Positions 23,742-31,086 of a stretch of 34,639 nucleotides of DNA are shown one piece after another. Source of the stretch: Actinoplanes sp. DH11 (GTDB taxonomy: Bacteria; Actinomycetota; Actinomycetes; Mycobacteriales; Micromonosporaceae). Every line of letters starts with the position of its first letter. The first letter of the stretch is position 1. The stretch lies in assembly GCF_020873875.1 (NCBI RefSeq), contig NZ_JAHWGU010000055.1, forward strand, positions 1 through 34,639, given 5' to 3'. The notes below the pieces were generated by a model. That model did not search any database. It had not been told where the DNA came from and saw only the letters and a list, made by a program, of their open reading frames with translations. A program made the translations under genes and the position numbers.

Positions 23742-24737
23742 TCAGATCGGGTTGGTGTATTCGGCGCCGGTGCCCGGCACCGGGGTGTGGACGCCGCGGC
23801 GGGCGCGTTCGGTCTTGACCGCGACGTCGATCACGTCGTAGAGGGCGCCGACGATCGCGGTGACCAGGACGATGCCGGTCAGCCAGCTCAGCGGGTCCGC
23901 GGTCGAGCCCCAGTCCTGGGTGGACACCCATGCCGGGTTGAAGAACTTCTCCTCGGCCAGCAGCCAGACCAGCGGGACGGTGGTGAGGACGGCCAGGGCC
24001 GCGTTGGCCGCGGTGACGGCGCGGGACCAGGAGCCGCGGCGGTACAGCCAGACCGTGTAGAGCGCTTCCAGCGTGAGGACCACGATCAGGTACGGCCACC
24101 AGAACGTCCAGTTGTCCGGGTTGAGGACCGGCACGTCGGTGAACGTGAACTGCTGCAGCACCAGTCCGGCGATCAGCAGCACCGGCCACAGCACGCCGGC
24201 GACCAGTTCGCTGAGCGCGATCGCGCGGGGTTCGTACCGCGGCAGGTCGTCGAGGCTCCACTCCCGCCGCGTCCCGCCGCGCAGCGCGGACCGGGTGACG
24301 CCGGTGCGTTCCAGGACGGCGACGACCAGGGTGGCCCAGAAGGCGAGGTGCGCGCCGACCGTGATCGCGCTGCTCACCGCGGCGCCGATGATCGGGCCGA
24401 CGGCCGGGTCGTCGAGGACCTGGATGACCACGGCGATCACGACGACGATCGGCAGGACCACGGTGAGCAGCATGGTGAGCAGCCGCTGCCAGATCGGGAA
24501 CAGGTCGGGGCCGATCAGGTACTGCTTGCGGTCCGCGTACCCGTCGGCGAGCCGGTCGGGGTCGCCCAGTTCGAGCAGGGTCTGCTGGAGCGCCGTGTCG
24601 GGCGGTGCGCCGCCGGAGACCCGGGCCTCCACCGCGTCCTCGATGGAGGTGCGCAGCTCGCGGTCGATGTCGGTGCGCTGCTGCTCGGGAACGCGGCGCA
24701 GGACGGTGTAGACGTATCGATCGATGAGGGTGGTCAT
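23742..24737 (-). CDS. PadR-linked membrane protein with N-terminal helical (HAAS/permease-prefix-like) domain
   Basis: A 331-aa membrane protein. The first 80 residues form a cytoplasmic helical domain (RYVYTVLRRVPEQQRTDIDRELRTSIEDAVEAR, then LLELGDPDRLADGYADR). This domain type is found in proteins encoded next to PadR regulators. About six membrane helices follow (86-107, 115-141, 177-196, 211-231, 240-261 and 284-305). The start ATG overlaps the PadR stop codon by four bases (ATGA), so expression is coupled. Characterised relatives sense or modulate membrane state; the exact role here is unknown. A hairpin terminator follows the gene. Confidence 0.9.
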   Translation of the reverse strand: MTTLIDRYVYTVLRRVPEQQRTDIDRELRTSIEDAVEARVSGGAPPDTALQQTLLELGDPDRLADGYADRKQYLIGPDLFPIWQRLLTMLLTVVLPIVVVIAVVIQVLDDPAVGPIIGAAVSSAITVGAHLAFWATLVVAVLERTGVTRSALRGGTRREWSLDDLPRYEPRAIALSELVAGVLWPVLLIAGLVLQQFTFTDVPVLNPDNWTFWWPYLIVVLTLEALYTVWLYRRGSWSRAVTAANAALAVLTTVPLVWLLAEEKFFNPAWVSTQDWGSTADPLSWLTGIVLVTAIVGALYDVIDVAVKTERARRGVHTPVPGTGAEYTNPI

Positions 24738-25093
24738 GCGTCGCTCCCTGAGACGGTGCCGGCGGGGGTGTCGAGGTCGGTGACCGCTTTGTCGAGCCGC
24801 GTCCACTCGTCGCGCAGCGCGGCCGCGATGGCGTCGCCCTGCTCGGTGGTGCGGTAGAACTTGCGCGGCCGGGCCTCGTCGGTGTTCCACGAACTGGTGA
24901 GCAGGCCCTGTGCTTCCAGGCGCCGCAGCAGGGGGTAGAGCGTGTTCGCCTCCACCTCGAAACCGGCCGCGCTCAGCGTTTCGAGCAGCGAGTACCCGTA
25001 CCCCGGTTCGCGCAGGACGGTGAGACTCGCGACGACGACCGTGCCGCGGCGCAACTCCTGCAGATGAGTGGAGAGCGTCGCATCCATTGTCAT
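24734..25093 (-). CDS. PadR-family transcriptional regulator (short form)
   Basis: A 119-aa winged-helix repressor of the short PadR class. The family core is RGTVVVASLTVLREPGYGYSLLETL, then FEVEANTLYPLLRRLEAQGLLTSSW and PRKFYRTTEQG. It is cotranscribed with the membrane protein gene (four-base overlap). The ATG at 25093 is seven bases after the -10 box TATCGT, so the mRNA is probably leaderless. An operator palindrome overlaps that -10, which implies direct autorepression. ATG at 25087 is an alternative start. Confidence 0.93.
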   Translation of the reverse strand: MTMDATLSTHLQELRRGTVVVASLTVLREPGYGYSLLETLSAAGFEVEANTLYPLLRRLEAQGLLTSSWNTDEARPRKFYRTTEQGDAIAAALRDEWTRLDKAVTDLDTPAGTVSGSDA

Positions 25094-25100
25094 GCCAGCA

Positions 25101-25124
25101 ACGATAGTGTGTGCCGCACACTAT
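25101..25124 (-). promoter_or_regulatory. PadR operator overlapping the -10 box
   Basis: The palindrome 25104-25124 has 8-bp arms ATAGTGTG/CACACTAT around TGCCG. On the minus strand its end overlaps the -10 box TATCGT (25101-25106), which is seven bases before the padR ATG. A bound repressor would cover the core promoter. Confidence 0.82.
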
Positions 25125-25172
25125 GGCAAGCCACGCGGCATTGTGAGTCTTGGATTATTGGCGCGACGGCAC

Positions 25173-25215
25173 GCAACCGCCGCCGGTCCAGGGGGCGCGG
25201 ACCGGCGGCGGTTGC
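25173..25215 (-). terminator. Strong hairpin terminator after the glycosyltransferase gene
   Basis: Perfect 17-bp arms (GCAACCGCCGCCGGTCC and its complement) around a nine-base loop, 25 bases past the stop codon of the minus-strand glycosyltransferase gene. It insulates the PadR unit downstream. No U-tract, as usual for actinobacteria. Confidence 0.85.
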
Positions 25216-25240
25216 CTTCTCGGGTACGGGTCTGAGCAGC

Positions 25241-26413
25241 TCAACGCCCCAGTTCGGCCTCGATCAGGTCGGCCGCGCGGTCGGCGCCACCGTTGGCCCG
25301 TACCTCTGCCCGGATCTCCTCGCTCCGGGCCGGCGCCGGTCCGGACATGAGCGCGAGCAGCGTCCCGCGCAACTCGGCGGCCGTGATCGTGGCCGTGTCG
25401 ATCACCCGGCCGACGCCCAGCGCGACCAGTTGCTCCGCGTTCGCGAACTGGTCGGCGGCCTGCGGCGCGGCGATCATCGGGGTGCCGGCCCGGAGTCCCT
25501 CGCTGGTGCCGCCCATGCCGGCGTGGGTGAGGAACGCGTCGGCCTGGTCCAGGATCGCCAGCTGCGGCACCCAGTTGTGCACCTCGATGCGGTCCGGGAC
25601 CTCGCCGAGCACCGCCCGGTCGACGTGCTTGCCGATCTGGAGCACGGTGTGCCAGCCGGGCAGCGAGCCGAACGCCTCCACGCAGCGGCGGTAGAACTCG
25701 GGGTGGTCGGTGAACGCCGAGCCGAGCGAGACCAGCAGGACCTTCTCCGCGTCCGCCGGCCGGGTCCAGGTGCCCTGGTGCGAGCGGTCACCGAAGATCG
25801 GGCCGACGAAGTCGTAGACGTCCCGGTCGACACGGTCGGCGTTCGGCTGGATGGCCTGCGGGATCAGTGCCAGGCCGCGGGCGGGCCGGCCCTGGAAGGC
25901 CGTGCTGTCGGTGGTCGAGGACCCGTGCGCGACCAGCCACCCGGAGAACCGGCGGTAGTAGTCGGCACCGCGCGGGTCGGCCCGCATCGCCTCGACCATG
26001 GGGGCCATCTCTTCCTCGTACCCCGTCCAGGCGACGAACGTGGGGGAGAGCTGGATCGCCGGGATCTTCCACTCCTCGGCGAGCAGCCGGGCCGGTGCGC
26101 CGGCGATGTCGTAGAGGAAGACGTCCGGACGGTCGTCGTCGTAGGCCGCCCGGAGCTGCGGGAGCATCGCGATCGCGTCGTCCAGGAAGATCGTCAACTG
26201 CTCGATCGGGTCACCGGACCAGGCCTCGTCGGTGGTGGGCAGGGTGGATGCGTAGGGCTTGAGCTCCGCGCCGGTGCCCTCGATGACCTCGGCGAACGAG
26301 GCGGCATTGGCGTACGTGACCCGATGGCCCCGATTCACCAGGGTGCGCACGATCTCGAGGCTCGGGTTGACGTGACCGTGTGCGGGGATGCTGACGACGG
26401 CGATGTGCGGCAT
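25241..26413 (-). CDS. OleD-like macrolide glycosyltransferase (GT1)
   Basis: A 390-aa GT-B enzyme that reads as a close relative of OleD/Mgt, which inactivate macrolides with UDP-glucose. The N-terminus HIAVVSIPAHGHVNPSLE carries the catalytic histidine motif (12-17). The middle shares GYEEEMAPM, LIPQAIQPNADRVD and VLLVSLGSAFTDHPEFYR. The donor-binding motif HNWVPQLAILDQADAFLTHAG..G..EGL is complete, through to PQAADQFANA. Predicted role: glycosylation of macrolides or other phenolic or xenobiotic acceptors as resistance; acceptor range is inference. ATG with AAAGGG six bases upstream. It diverges from a TetR/MFS pair across a gap with two related operators, which suggests joint drug-responsive control. 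Confidence 0.93.
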   Translation of the reverse strand: MPHIAVVSIPAHGHVNPSLEIVRTLVNRGHRVTYANAASFAEVIEGTGAELKPYASTLPTTDEAWSGDPIEQLTIFLDDAIAMLPQLRAAYDDDRPDVFLYDIAGAPARLLAEEWKIPAIQLSPTFVAWTGYEEEMAPMVEAMRADPRGADYYRRFSGWLVAHGSSTTDSTAFQGRPARGLALIPQAIQPNADRVDRDVYDFVGPIFGDRSHQGTWTRPADAEKVLLVSLGSAFTDHPEFYRRCVEAFGSLPGWHTVLQIGKHVDRAVLGEVPDRIEVHNWVPQLAILDQADAFLTHAGMGGTSEGLRAGTPMIAAPQAADQFANAEQLVALGVGRVIDTATITAAELRGTLLALMSGPAPARSEEIRAEVRANGGADRAADLIEAELGR

Positions 26414-26467
26414 GGTGGCGCCCTTTCAGCGTGCGGTGTGCGGCGTTCGGCGTTCGGCGTGCCGTGA

Positions 26468-26489
26468 CGAGACGCAACGTATCGTCTCG
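26468..26489. promoter_or_regulatory. TetR operator 1 (glycosyltransferase side)
   Basis: Arms CGAGACG/CGTCTCG with an eight-base centre. The stretch GAGACGCAACGT is the reverse complement of part of operator 2, so both are probably read by the same regulator. It lies 55 bases before the glycosyltransferase start codon. Confidence 0.72.
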
Positions 26490-26507
26490 CGTGCGGAGCT
26501 GTCAAGA

Positions 26508-26524
26508 CGAGACGTTGCGTCTCG
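26508..26524. promoter_or_regulatory. TetR operator 2 (regulator side)
   Basis: Palindrome CGAGACG-TTG-CGTCTCG (7-bp arms, 3-base centre), ending three bases before the -10 box of the TetR gene. It would block that promoter when bound. Confidence 0.8.
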
Positions 26525-26527
26525 CGA

Positions 26528-26533
26528 TAGGAT
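26528..26533 (+). promoter_or_regulatory. Probable -10 box for a leaderless start
   Basis: TAGGAT is followed by seven bases and the GTG start of the TetR gene at 26541. It lies just downstream of operator 2. Confidence 0.55.
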
Positions 26534-26540
26534 TCCGGAC

Positions 26541-27122
26541 GTGACCGCCGATCCCGCCCGCCGCAACGAACGCTCCCGCCGCGCGATCCTCACCGCCGCC
26601 CTCGACCTGCTCACCGAGACCGGCTGGGCCGAGCTGACCATCGAGGCCATCGCGGCCCGGGCCGGCGTCGGCAAACAGACCATCTACCGCTGGTGGCGCG
26701 GCAAGGGCGCGATAATCCTGGAGGCGCTCGTCGACAGCACCGCGACGACCGAGGCCGCCGCCCTGCCGGACACCGGTGACGTGCGGGCCGACCTGCGGGC
26801 GGTGATGCGGGCGACGGTGGCCGAGTTCGCCGACCCGAAGCTCTCCGCCACCACCCGGGCCATCACCATCGAGACCCTGGGTGACGAGACCCTCGGCGAG
26901 CAGGTCCGCGACCAGCTGCTGCGTCCCCAGCTCGACGCGGTCAAGGACCGGTTGCGCGCCGGGCAGCGGGCCGGCCAGGTCCGCGCCGGCGTCGACCTGG
27001 ACCAGGCGGTGGAGTTGTTCTTCGGCCCGCTCTACCATCGCTGGCTGCTGCGCACCGGCCCGCTCACCGAGGACTACGCCGACACCCTGACCGACCTGGC
27101 GCTGGCCGCGATCGCACCGTGA
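26541..27122 (+). CDS. TetR-family transcriptional regulator
   Basis: A 193-aa repressor. The HTH is ERSRRAILTAALDLLTETGWAELTIEAIAARAGVGKQTIYRWWRGKGAIILEAL (about 10-62), and the helical ligand domain is of the TetR_C_16-like type. The GTG start is fixed by the leaderless-type TAGGAT box and by the upstream reading frame being operator DNA. It is coupled to the MFS gene by a GTGA overlap. Two related palindromes in the divergent gap make autoregulation and control of the glycosyltransferase likely. The inducer is probably the drug handled by the neighbours (inference). Confidence 0.92.
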   Translation: MTADPARRNERSRRAILTAALDLLTETGWAELTIEAIAARAGVGKQTIYRWWRGKGAIILEALVDSTATTEAAALPDTGDVRADLRAVMRATVAEFADPKLSATTRAITIETLGDETLGEQVRDQLLRPQLDAVKDRLRAGQRAGQVRAGVDLDQAVELFFGPLYHRWLLRTGPLTEDYADTLTDLALAAIAP

Positions 27123-28402
27123 CCGGCGGCCGCGAGAAGCCCGTGCCCCGCGCCGGCCAGCAGGAGCCTGCGCCGGTTCCCGGCCAGCGGCAGCCCACGC
27201 CCGAAGCCGGTGGTGCGGGTGCCGGGCTCACGATGCGGCAGCTGGGGACAGCCGTCTACCTGCCGTCCGGCGTCTACTCCGTCGGCGTCGGCGCGGTCGC
27301 CCCGGTCGTGGCACTCTCCGCGACCGAGCTGGGCGCCTCCTTCGCGGTGGCCGCGGTCGTCGCCGGGATGGTGGGTGCCGGGCAGATCCTGGGCGCAGTG
27401 CCGGCCGGCATGCTCGTCGCCCGGATCGGCGAGCGGCGCACGATGCTGGCCGGCGTGGTCCTGTCGGTGCCGGCGTTGCTGGCCTGTGTGCTGGCGCCGC
27501 ACGTGCTGGTGCTGGCGGCGGCGGTCGTCGTGGTCGGGATGACCGCCGCGGCCTGGGGTGTGGCCCGGCATGCCTGGATGACCGAGGCGGTGCGGCCGGA
27601 ACTGCGGGCCCGCGCCATGTCCACCCTCGGCGGGGTGGGGCGGATCGGCACCTTCGCCGGGCCGTTCGTGAGTTCGGTGGCCGTACTCCTGATCGGTCTG
27701 GACGCGGCGTATCTCGTCGCCGCCGCCTGCGCGCTGCTGGCCGCCGCCCTGCTCCTGCTGCTTCCGGCGGTGCCGCAGGACCGGCCGCCGCGGACCGGGA
27801 GCGCCGCGCCACGGCTGACCGAGGTGATCCGCGACAACGCCCGGCCGTTGCGCACCCTGGGCCTCGGTGTGCTGCTGGTCGGCGCGCTGCGGGCCTCCCG
27901 GCAGACGATCCTGCCGCTCTGGGGCGCCTCGCTCGGGCTGGAACCGGCCACCATCAGCCTGATCTACGGCATCTCCGGCGGCGTCGACATGCTGCTCTTC
28001 TACCCGGCCGGCAAGCTGATGGACAGGTACGGGCGACGCGCCGGCGCGGTGCCCGCGATGATCCTGCTCGGACTGGCGTTCGCGCTGCTCCCGCTGGCCG
28101 GCGACGTGGCCGGGCTGACCGCGGCCGGGGTGCTGATGGGCATCGGCAACGGGCTCAGCGCCGGACTGATCCTGACCGTCGGCGCCGACGTCTCACCGGC
28201 CGCCGGGCGCGCCCAGTTCCTCGGCGTCTGGCGGGTCTTCGCCGACGTCGGCACCGGTGGTGGGCCGCTGCTGATCGGCGCGGTCACCGCGGTGGCGTCG
28301 CTGGCGGCGTCCGCGCTGGTGATGGGCGTGGCCGGGCTGGTGGCGGCAGGGTTGCTGGGCTACTTCCTGCGCCGCCCGGACCCGCCACCGGTCAGCGGGT
28401 GA
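27119..28402 (+). CDS. MFS efflux transporter (12-helix type)
   Basis: A 427-aa major facilitator with a 38-residue polar N-terminal tail and twelve membrane helices. The loop between helices 2 and 3 has the MFS motif as AGMLVARIGERRTML, and the second half has AGKLMDRYGRRAG. GTG start overlapping the TetR stop by four bases, hence translational coupling. Together with the regulator and the divergent glycosyltransferase it looks like a small drug-resistance locus (export plus inactivation). Substrate unknown. The 3' end overlaps the convergent nitrilase-family gene by 11 bases. Confidence 0.92.
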   Translation: MTGGREKPVPRAGQQEPAPVPGQRQPTPEAGGAGAGLTMRQLGTAVYLPSGVYSVGVGAVAPVVALSATELGASFAVAAVVAGMVGAGQILGAVPAGMLVARIGERRTMLAGVVLSVPALLACVLAPHVLVLAAAVVVVGMTAAAWGVARHAWMTEAVRPELRARAMSTLGGVGRIGTFAGPFVSSVAVLLIGLDAAYLVAAACALLAAALLLLLPAVPQDRPPRTGSAAPRLTEVIRDNARPLRTLGLGVLLVGALRASRQTILPLWGASLGLEPATISLIYGISGGVDMLLFYPAGKLMDRYGRRAGAVPAMILLGLAFALLPLAGDVAGLTAAGVLMGIGNGLSAGLILTVGADVSPAAGRAQFLGVWRVFADVGTGGGPLLIGAVTAVASLAASALVMGVAGLVAAGLLGYFLRRPDPPPVSG

Positions 28403-29132
28403 GCACGGCCCGGGCGAACTCGCCCGGCGCGACCCCGGCCTGGGCGAGCACGTCGCCGTCGGCGGACCAGATGCCGGAACCACCGGAGGTACGGTCGAAG
28501 CCGCCCCCGGTCCCCCCGGCGAAGGCGGCCGTCACGACGGGCACCCGGTGATCAGCCGCGACCCGCCGGGCCCGCTCGCCGTGCACGTGCGCCTCGTGGT
28601 CGTGGTGCACCACCCCGGCCAGGTACGCGTCGATGCCCAGCTCCGCCGTCCGCCGCGCGTGCTCCGGGATGCCGGTGTCCCGGCAGACCGCGAGGCCGAG
28701 CCGCCAGCCGTCCACCTCGATCACCGCCGGCTCGCCCGGCCCGAACCGTTCCGCCTCGGTGCCGTGCAGGCAGACCTTGCCGTAGACCACCCGGGCGCCC
28801 GAGCCGTCGATCGCGAGCACCCCGATCCACGGTTCCCCCGTCGCCGTGCCGCCTGTCGCCGTGCTGCCTGTCGCCGTGCTGCCCGGCGTCGGTGCGCCGG
28901 CCAGGGCGATCGTCCCGGTCTCCGCGCACGCCGCGACGATCGGCGCCAGCCGGGGATCGTCCGGGCCGACCACCGGCGCGTCCAGGTGGTACCCGGTCAG
29001 CGACATCTCCGGGAAGACCACCACCCGGGCGTCCGCGGCCCGCACCGCGGCGGCGTGGGCGGCCGCGTTGGCGGCCACGTCGTAGGGCAGGCATTCCGGC
29101 TGGGCGGCAGCGATCACCAAGGAGGAGGGCAT
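28392..29132 (-). CDS. Nitrilase-superfamily carbon-nitrogen hydrolase
   Basis: A 246-aa amidase-type enzyme with the catalytic triad E42 (VVFPEMSLTGYH), K119 (YGKVCLHGTE) and C150 (GLAVCRDTGIPE). Such proteins hydrolyse amides or ureido acids; the specific substrate is not deducible. An in-frame minisatellite encodes GSTATGSTATGGTATG at 84-99, in a surface loop where relatives have a short turn. ATG start with AGGAGG close upstream. The 3' ends of this gene and the MFS gene overlap by 11 bases. Confidence 0.92.
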   Translation of the reverse strand: MPSSLVIAAAQPECLPYDVAANAAAHAAAVRAADARVVVFPEMSLTGYHLDAPVVGPDDPRLAPIVAACAETGTIALAGAPTPGSTATGSTATGGTATGEPWIGVLAIDGSGARVVYGKVCLHGTEAERFGPGEPAVIEVDGWRLGLAVCRDTGIPEHARRTAELGIDAYLAGVVHHDHEAHVHGERARRVAADHRVPVVTAAFAGGTGGGFDRTSGGSGIWSADGDVLAQAGVAPGEFARAVLTR

Positions 29133-29224
29133 TCCGTGAAAATACCCGGGAACGGATGCGCCGGCTGGTGCGTGTATCGGTCATGAGGGCTTCGACGGGG
29201 GCGGCAATCGACGAGGACACGGCC

Positions 29225-29710
29225 ATGCCCGGCAGCGGGCCGGTTGCCGAGGACTTCGAGGCGTTCTACCGCGCCCACGTGGACCGGGTCTACCGCGCGC
29301 TCGCGGTGACGCTGCGCCGCGACGACCTGGCCGCCGAGGCGGTGGCCGAGGCGATGGCGCGGCCCTGGACGAAGTGGGCCACGGTGGGCGCCCTGGAGAA
29401 CCCGGCGGGCTGGGTCTTCCGGGTCGGCCTCAACTGGGCCACCTCGTGGTGGCGCAAGGCGCGCCGGGAACGGCCGCCGGGCGACCGGCCGGACCAGGCA
29501 CACCGCGGCAGCACGGAGACCGAGGTGCTGGCCCGCGATGCGGTGGGCCGGCTGCCGCGGCCGCAGCGCGCGGTGGTGACCTGCCGCATCCTGCTGGACC
29601 TGAGCACTGCAGAGACCGCGGACGCGCTGCGGATCAGTGAGGGAACCGTGAAGAGCCGGCTGTCCCGCGCGCTCGCCGAACTGCGCCGCGACCTGACCGA
29701 GGAGGCATGA
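29225..29710 (+). CDS. ECF-type RNA polymerase sigma factor
   Basis: A 161-aa ECF sigma factor: region 2 at about 11-82 (FEAFYRAHVDRVYRALAVTLRR through WVFRVGLNWATSWWRKARRE) and region 4 at about 101-156 (RLPRPQRAVVTCRILLDLSTAETADALRISEGTVKSRLSRAL). Region 2 lacks the usual acidic DxxQ motif at helix 2.3, having VAEAMARPW. ATG 29225 is chosen because GAGGA lies seven bases upstream; ATG 29183 is an in-frame alternative. The stop overlaps the start of a membrane protein gene (ATGA), which is the classical place for an anti-sigma factor. Confidence 0.88.
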   Translation: MPGSGPVAEDFEAFYRAHVDRVYRALAVTLRRDDLAAEAVAEAMARPWTKWATVGALENPAGWVFRVGLNWATSWWRKARRERPPGDRPDQAHRGSTETEVLARDAVGRLPRPQRAVVTCRILLDLSTAETADALRISEGTVKSRLSRALAELRRDLTEEA

Positions 29711-30795
29711 CCGTGGAACGTATCCCGCAGGACGTCGAAGCCCTGGTCCGCCGGGCCGCGCAGGCCGCACCGGGTTACGGCGGCGACTTCGCCGACATCC
29801 CGCGGATCGCCCGGCGGCGCCGCAACCGGCAGGCGGCCGGCGTCGCGGCCGGCGTGGTGGCGGTGCTCGCCGCCGCGGGTGTCACGGCGACCCTGGATCG
29901 CGGACCGGACCGGACCCCGCTGAACCCGCCGGCCGCGACCACGTCCGCACCGCCCCCGGCGCCGGCGGCCGCGCAGCGGCTGATGCTGAACGGCGCCGAC
30001 GGCAGCTACCGCACCTTCGACAACGGCACGCAGACCTGGACCGAGCTCGGTGACGCGCGGGCCGGCGAGTTCACCGTGGACGGCACCTGGCAGCTGCGCA
30101 CGCACCAGGTGCGAGGCGCCGGGCGATGGGACCGGTTCGTCGGGCGCGCCGACGGCTCGATCGTCGCGATCGGCCCCGGCCGGGCAGGCGGGGTCACGCT
30201 GCTGGCGGCCGACCCGGACGGCCAGGTCCGGCGGACGCGGGAGGTGATGAAGCCGGGCGAGATGGTGGCGCTGATCGGCGCGACGATGGAGTACGCGTAC
30301 CTGTGGCGCCCGGCCGGTCTGGTGGAGCACAGCCTGAACGGCGGTGGCGAAAGAGTGCTCCTGACACCGGAGCAGATCGACGTCACCGGGTTCTTCGACG
30401 GCCAGATCGTGGCCGCCGACGTGGTGGCCGGCCGGCTCGCGCTCACCCGGGCGGCAACGCCGTGCGTCGTCGAGTTCTACGACCTGTCCCGGCCGGCCGA
30501 GGCGGACAGGCGCTCCCTGGCGGCGAACGCCACCTGCACGCGGATCCTGACGGTACGCCTGTCGCCGGACGCCACCGAGGCGGCCGTGGCCTACGACGCG
30601 GACGGCCAGCTCACCACCACGGTGCTGGACGCCGCCACCGGTGCGCTGTCGGACAGCGTCGAGGTGGACGTCGAACCGTCCGAGAAGCCGCTGGTTGTGA
30701 ACGTGAGCTGGGTGGACCCGAGGACCGTGCGCGGGGTCGCCCTGCATGCCGCCGGCGCCCGGGGCGACGTCACGCCGTTCACGCTGACGCGCTGA
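29707..30795 (+). CDS. Membrane-anchored partner of the ECF sigma factor
   Basis: A 362-aa type II membrane protein. The short cytoplasmic part (1-41), with a basic stretch RRRRNR, precedes one membrane helix (about 43-63). A Pro/Ala linker (70-90) and an extracytoplasmic domain with repeated beta-strand segments of propeller character follow. There is no zinc-binding HxxxCxxC motif, so it is not a standard ZAS anti-sigma factor. Position and the four-base overlap with the sigma gene still suggest it controls or senses for the sigma factor (inference). The 3' end starts a 39-bp duplication that ends in a strong terminator. Confidence 0.88.
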   Translation: MTVERIPQDVEALVRRAAQAAPGYGGDFADIPRIARRRRNRQAAGVAAGVVAVLAAAGVTATLDRGPDRTPLNPPAATTSAPPPAPAAAQRLMLNGADGSYRTFDNGTQTWTELGDARAGEFTVDGTWQLRTHQVRGAGRWDRFVGRADGSIVAIGPGRAGGVTLLAADPDGQVRRTREVMKPGEMVALIGATMEYAYLWRPAGLVEHSLNGGGERVLLTPEQIDVTGFFDGQIVAADVVAGRLALTRAATPCVVEFYDLSRPAEADRRSLAANATCTRILTVRLSPDATEAAVAYDADGQLTTTVLDAATGALSDSVEVDVEPSEKPLVVNVSWVDPRTVRGVALHAAGARGDVTPFTLTR

Positions 30796-30861
30796 TCCCG
30801 GGCACGGTGATGCCTCAGCCGGCTGACGCGCTGATCCCGGGCACGGCGATGCCCCAGCCGC
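30784..30861. repeat. 39-bp tandem duplication spanning a stop codon
   Basis: Two 39-base units start at 30784 and 30823, both beginning CTGACGCGCTGATCCCGGG. The first contains the TGA (30793-30795) of the sigma-partner gene; the second repeats it in the same frame. The end of unit 2 is the left arm of the terminator hairpin, and unit 1 carries a diverged copy of that arm (GATGCCTCAGCC). Confidence 0.88.
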
Positions 30862-30884
30862 AGGGGGATCGGCTGGGGCATCGC
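30846..30884 (+). terminator. Hairpin terminator of the sigma factor operon
   Basis: Perfect 15-bp arms (GCGATGCCCCAGCCG and its complement) around a nine-base loop, 50 bases after the stop codon, followed by TTGCTC. Its left arm lies in the second unit of the 39-bp duplication. Confidence 0.85.
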
Positions 30885-30958
30885 TTGCTCAGGGTGTCCC
30901 GATGGTGTGGTGAAGCGGCGGGCGTGACCTCGCTGCGGTGGGTCCGCGGGGCGTTGTT

Positions 30959-31027
30959 GATTTGCTAGCGATGCGAAATCGCGGTTTCAGGTCCATGATC
31001 ACAGCGATTTCGTGGCGCCAGCAGATC
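30959..31027 (-). repeat. 69-bp palindromic element, copy 2
   Basis: Inverted relative to copy 1 at 23452. Arms of 24 bases (30959-30982 and 31004-31027) surround a 21-base loop. The loop differs from copy 1 at 3 of 21 positions. One arm is nearly identical to copy 1, and the other carries a changed block (TGGCGCC for CATCGCT), so pairing is interrupted in the middle. It lies between the convergent ends of the sigma operon and the CAP gene. Confidence 0.9.
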
Positions 31028-31050
31028 AACATCCCGGCATCGAGCGAGCA

Positions 31051-31067
31051 GTCCCCTGGCTGGGGAC
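31051..31067 (-). terminator. Short hairpin after the CAP gene
   Basis: GTCCCC and GGGGAC arms with a five-base loop, 20 bases beyond the CAP stop codon. A modest 6-bp stem, probably a weak terminator. Confidence 0.45.
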
Positions 31068-31086
31068 CATCGGAGGGATAGCGGGC

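Noticed and set aside
30959..31027. Plain intrinsic terminator for the sigma operon
   Set aside because: A separate perfect 15-bp terminator lies upstream at 30846-30884, and loop and arms match the distant copy at 23452, so a dispersed element is the better description.
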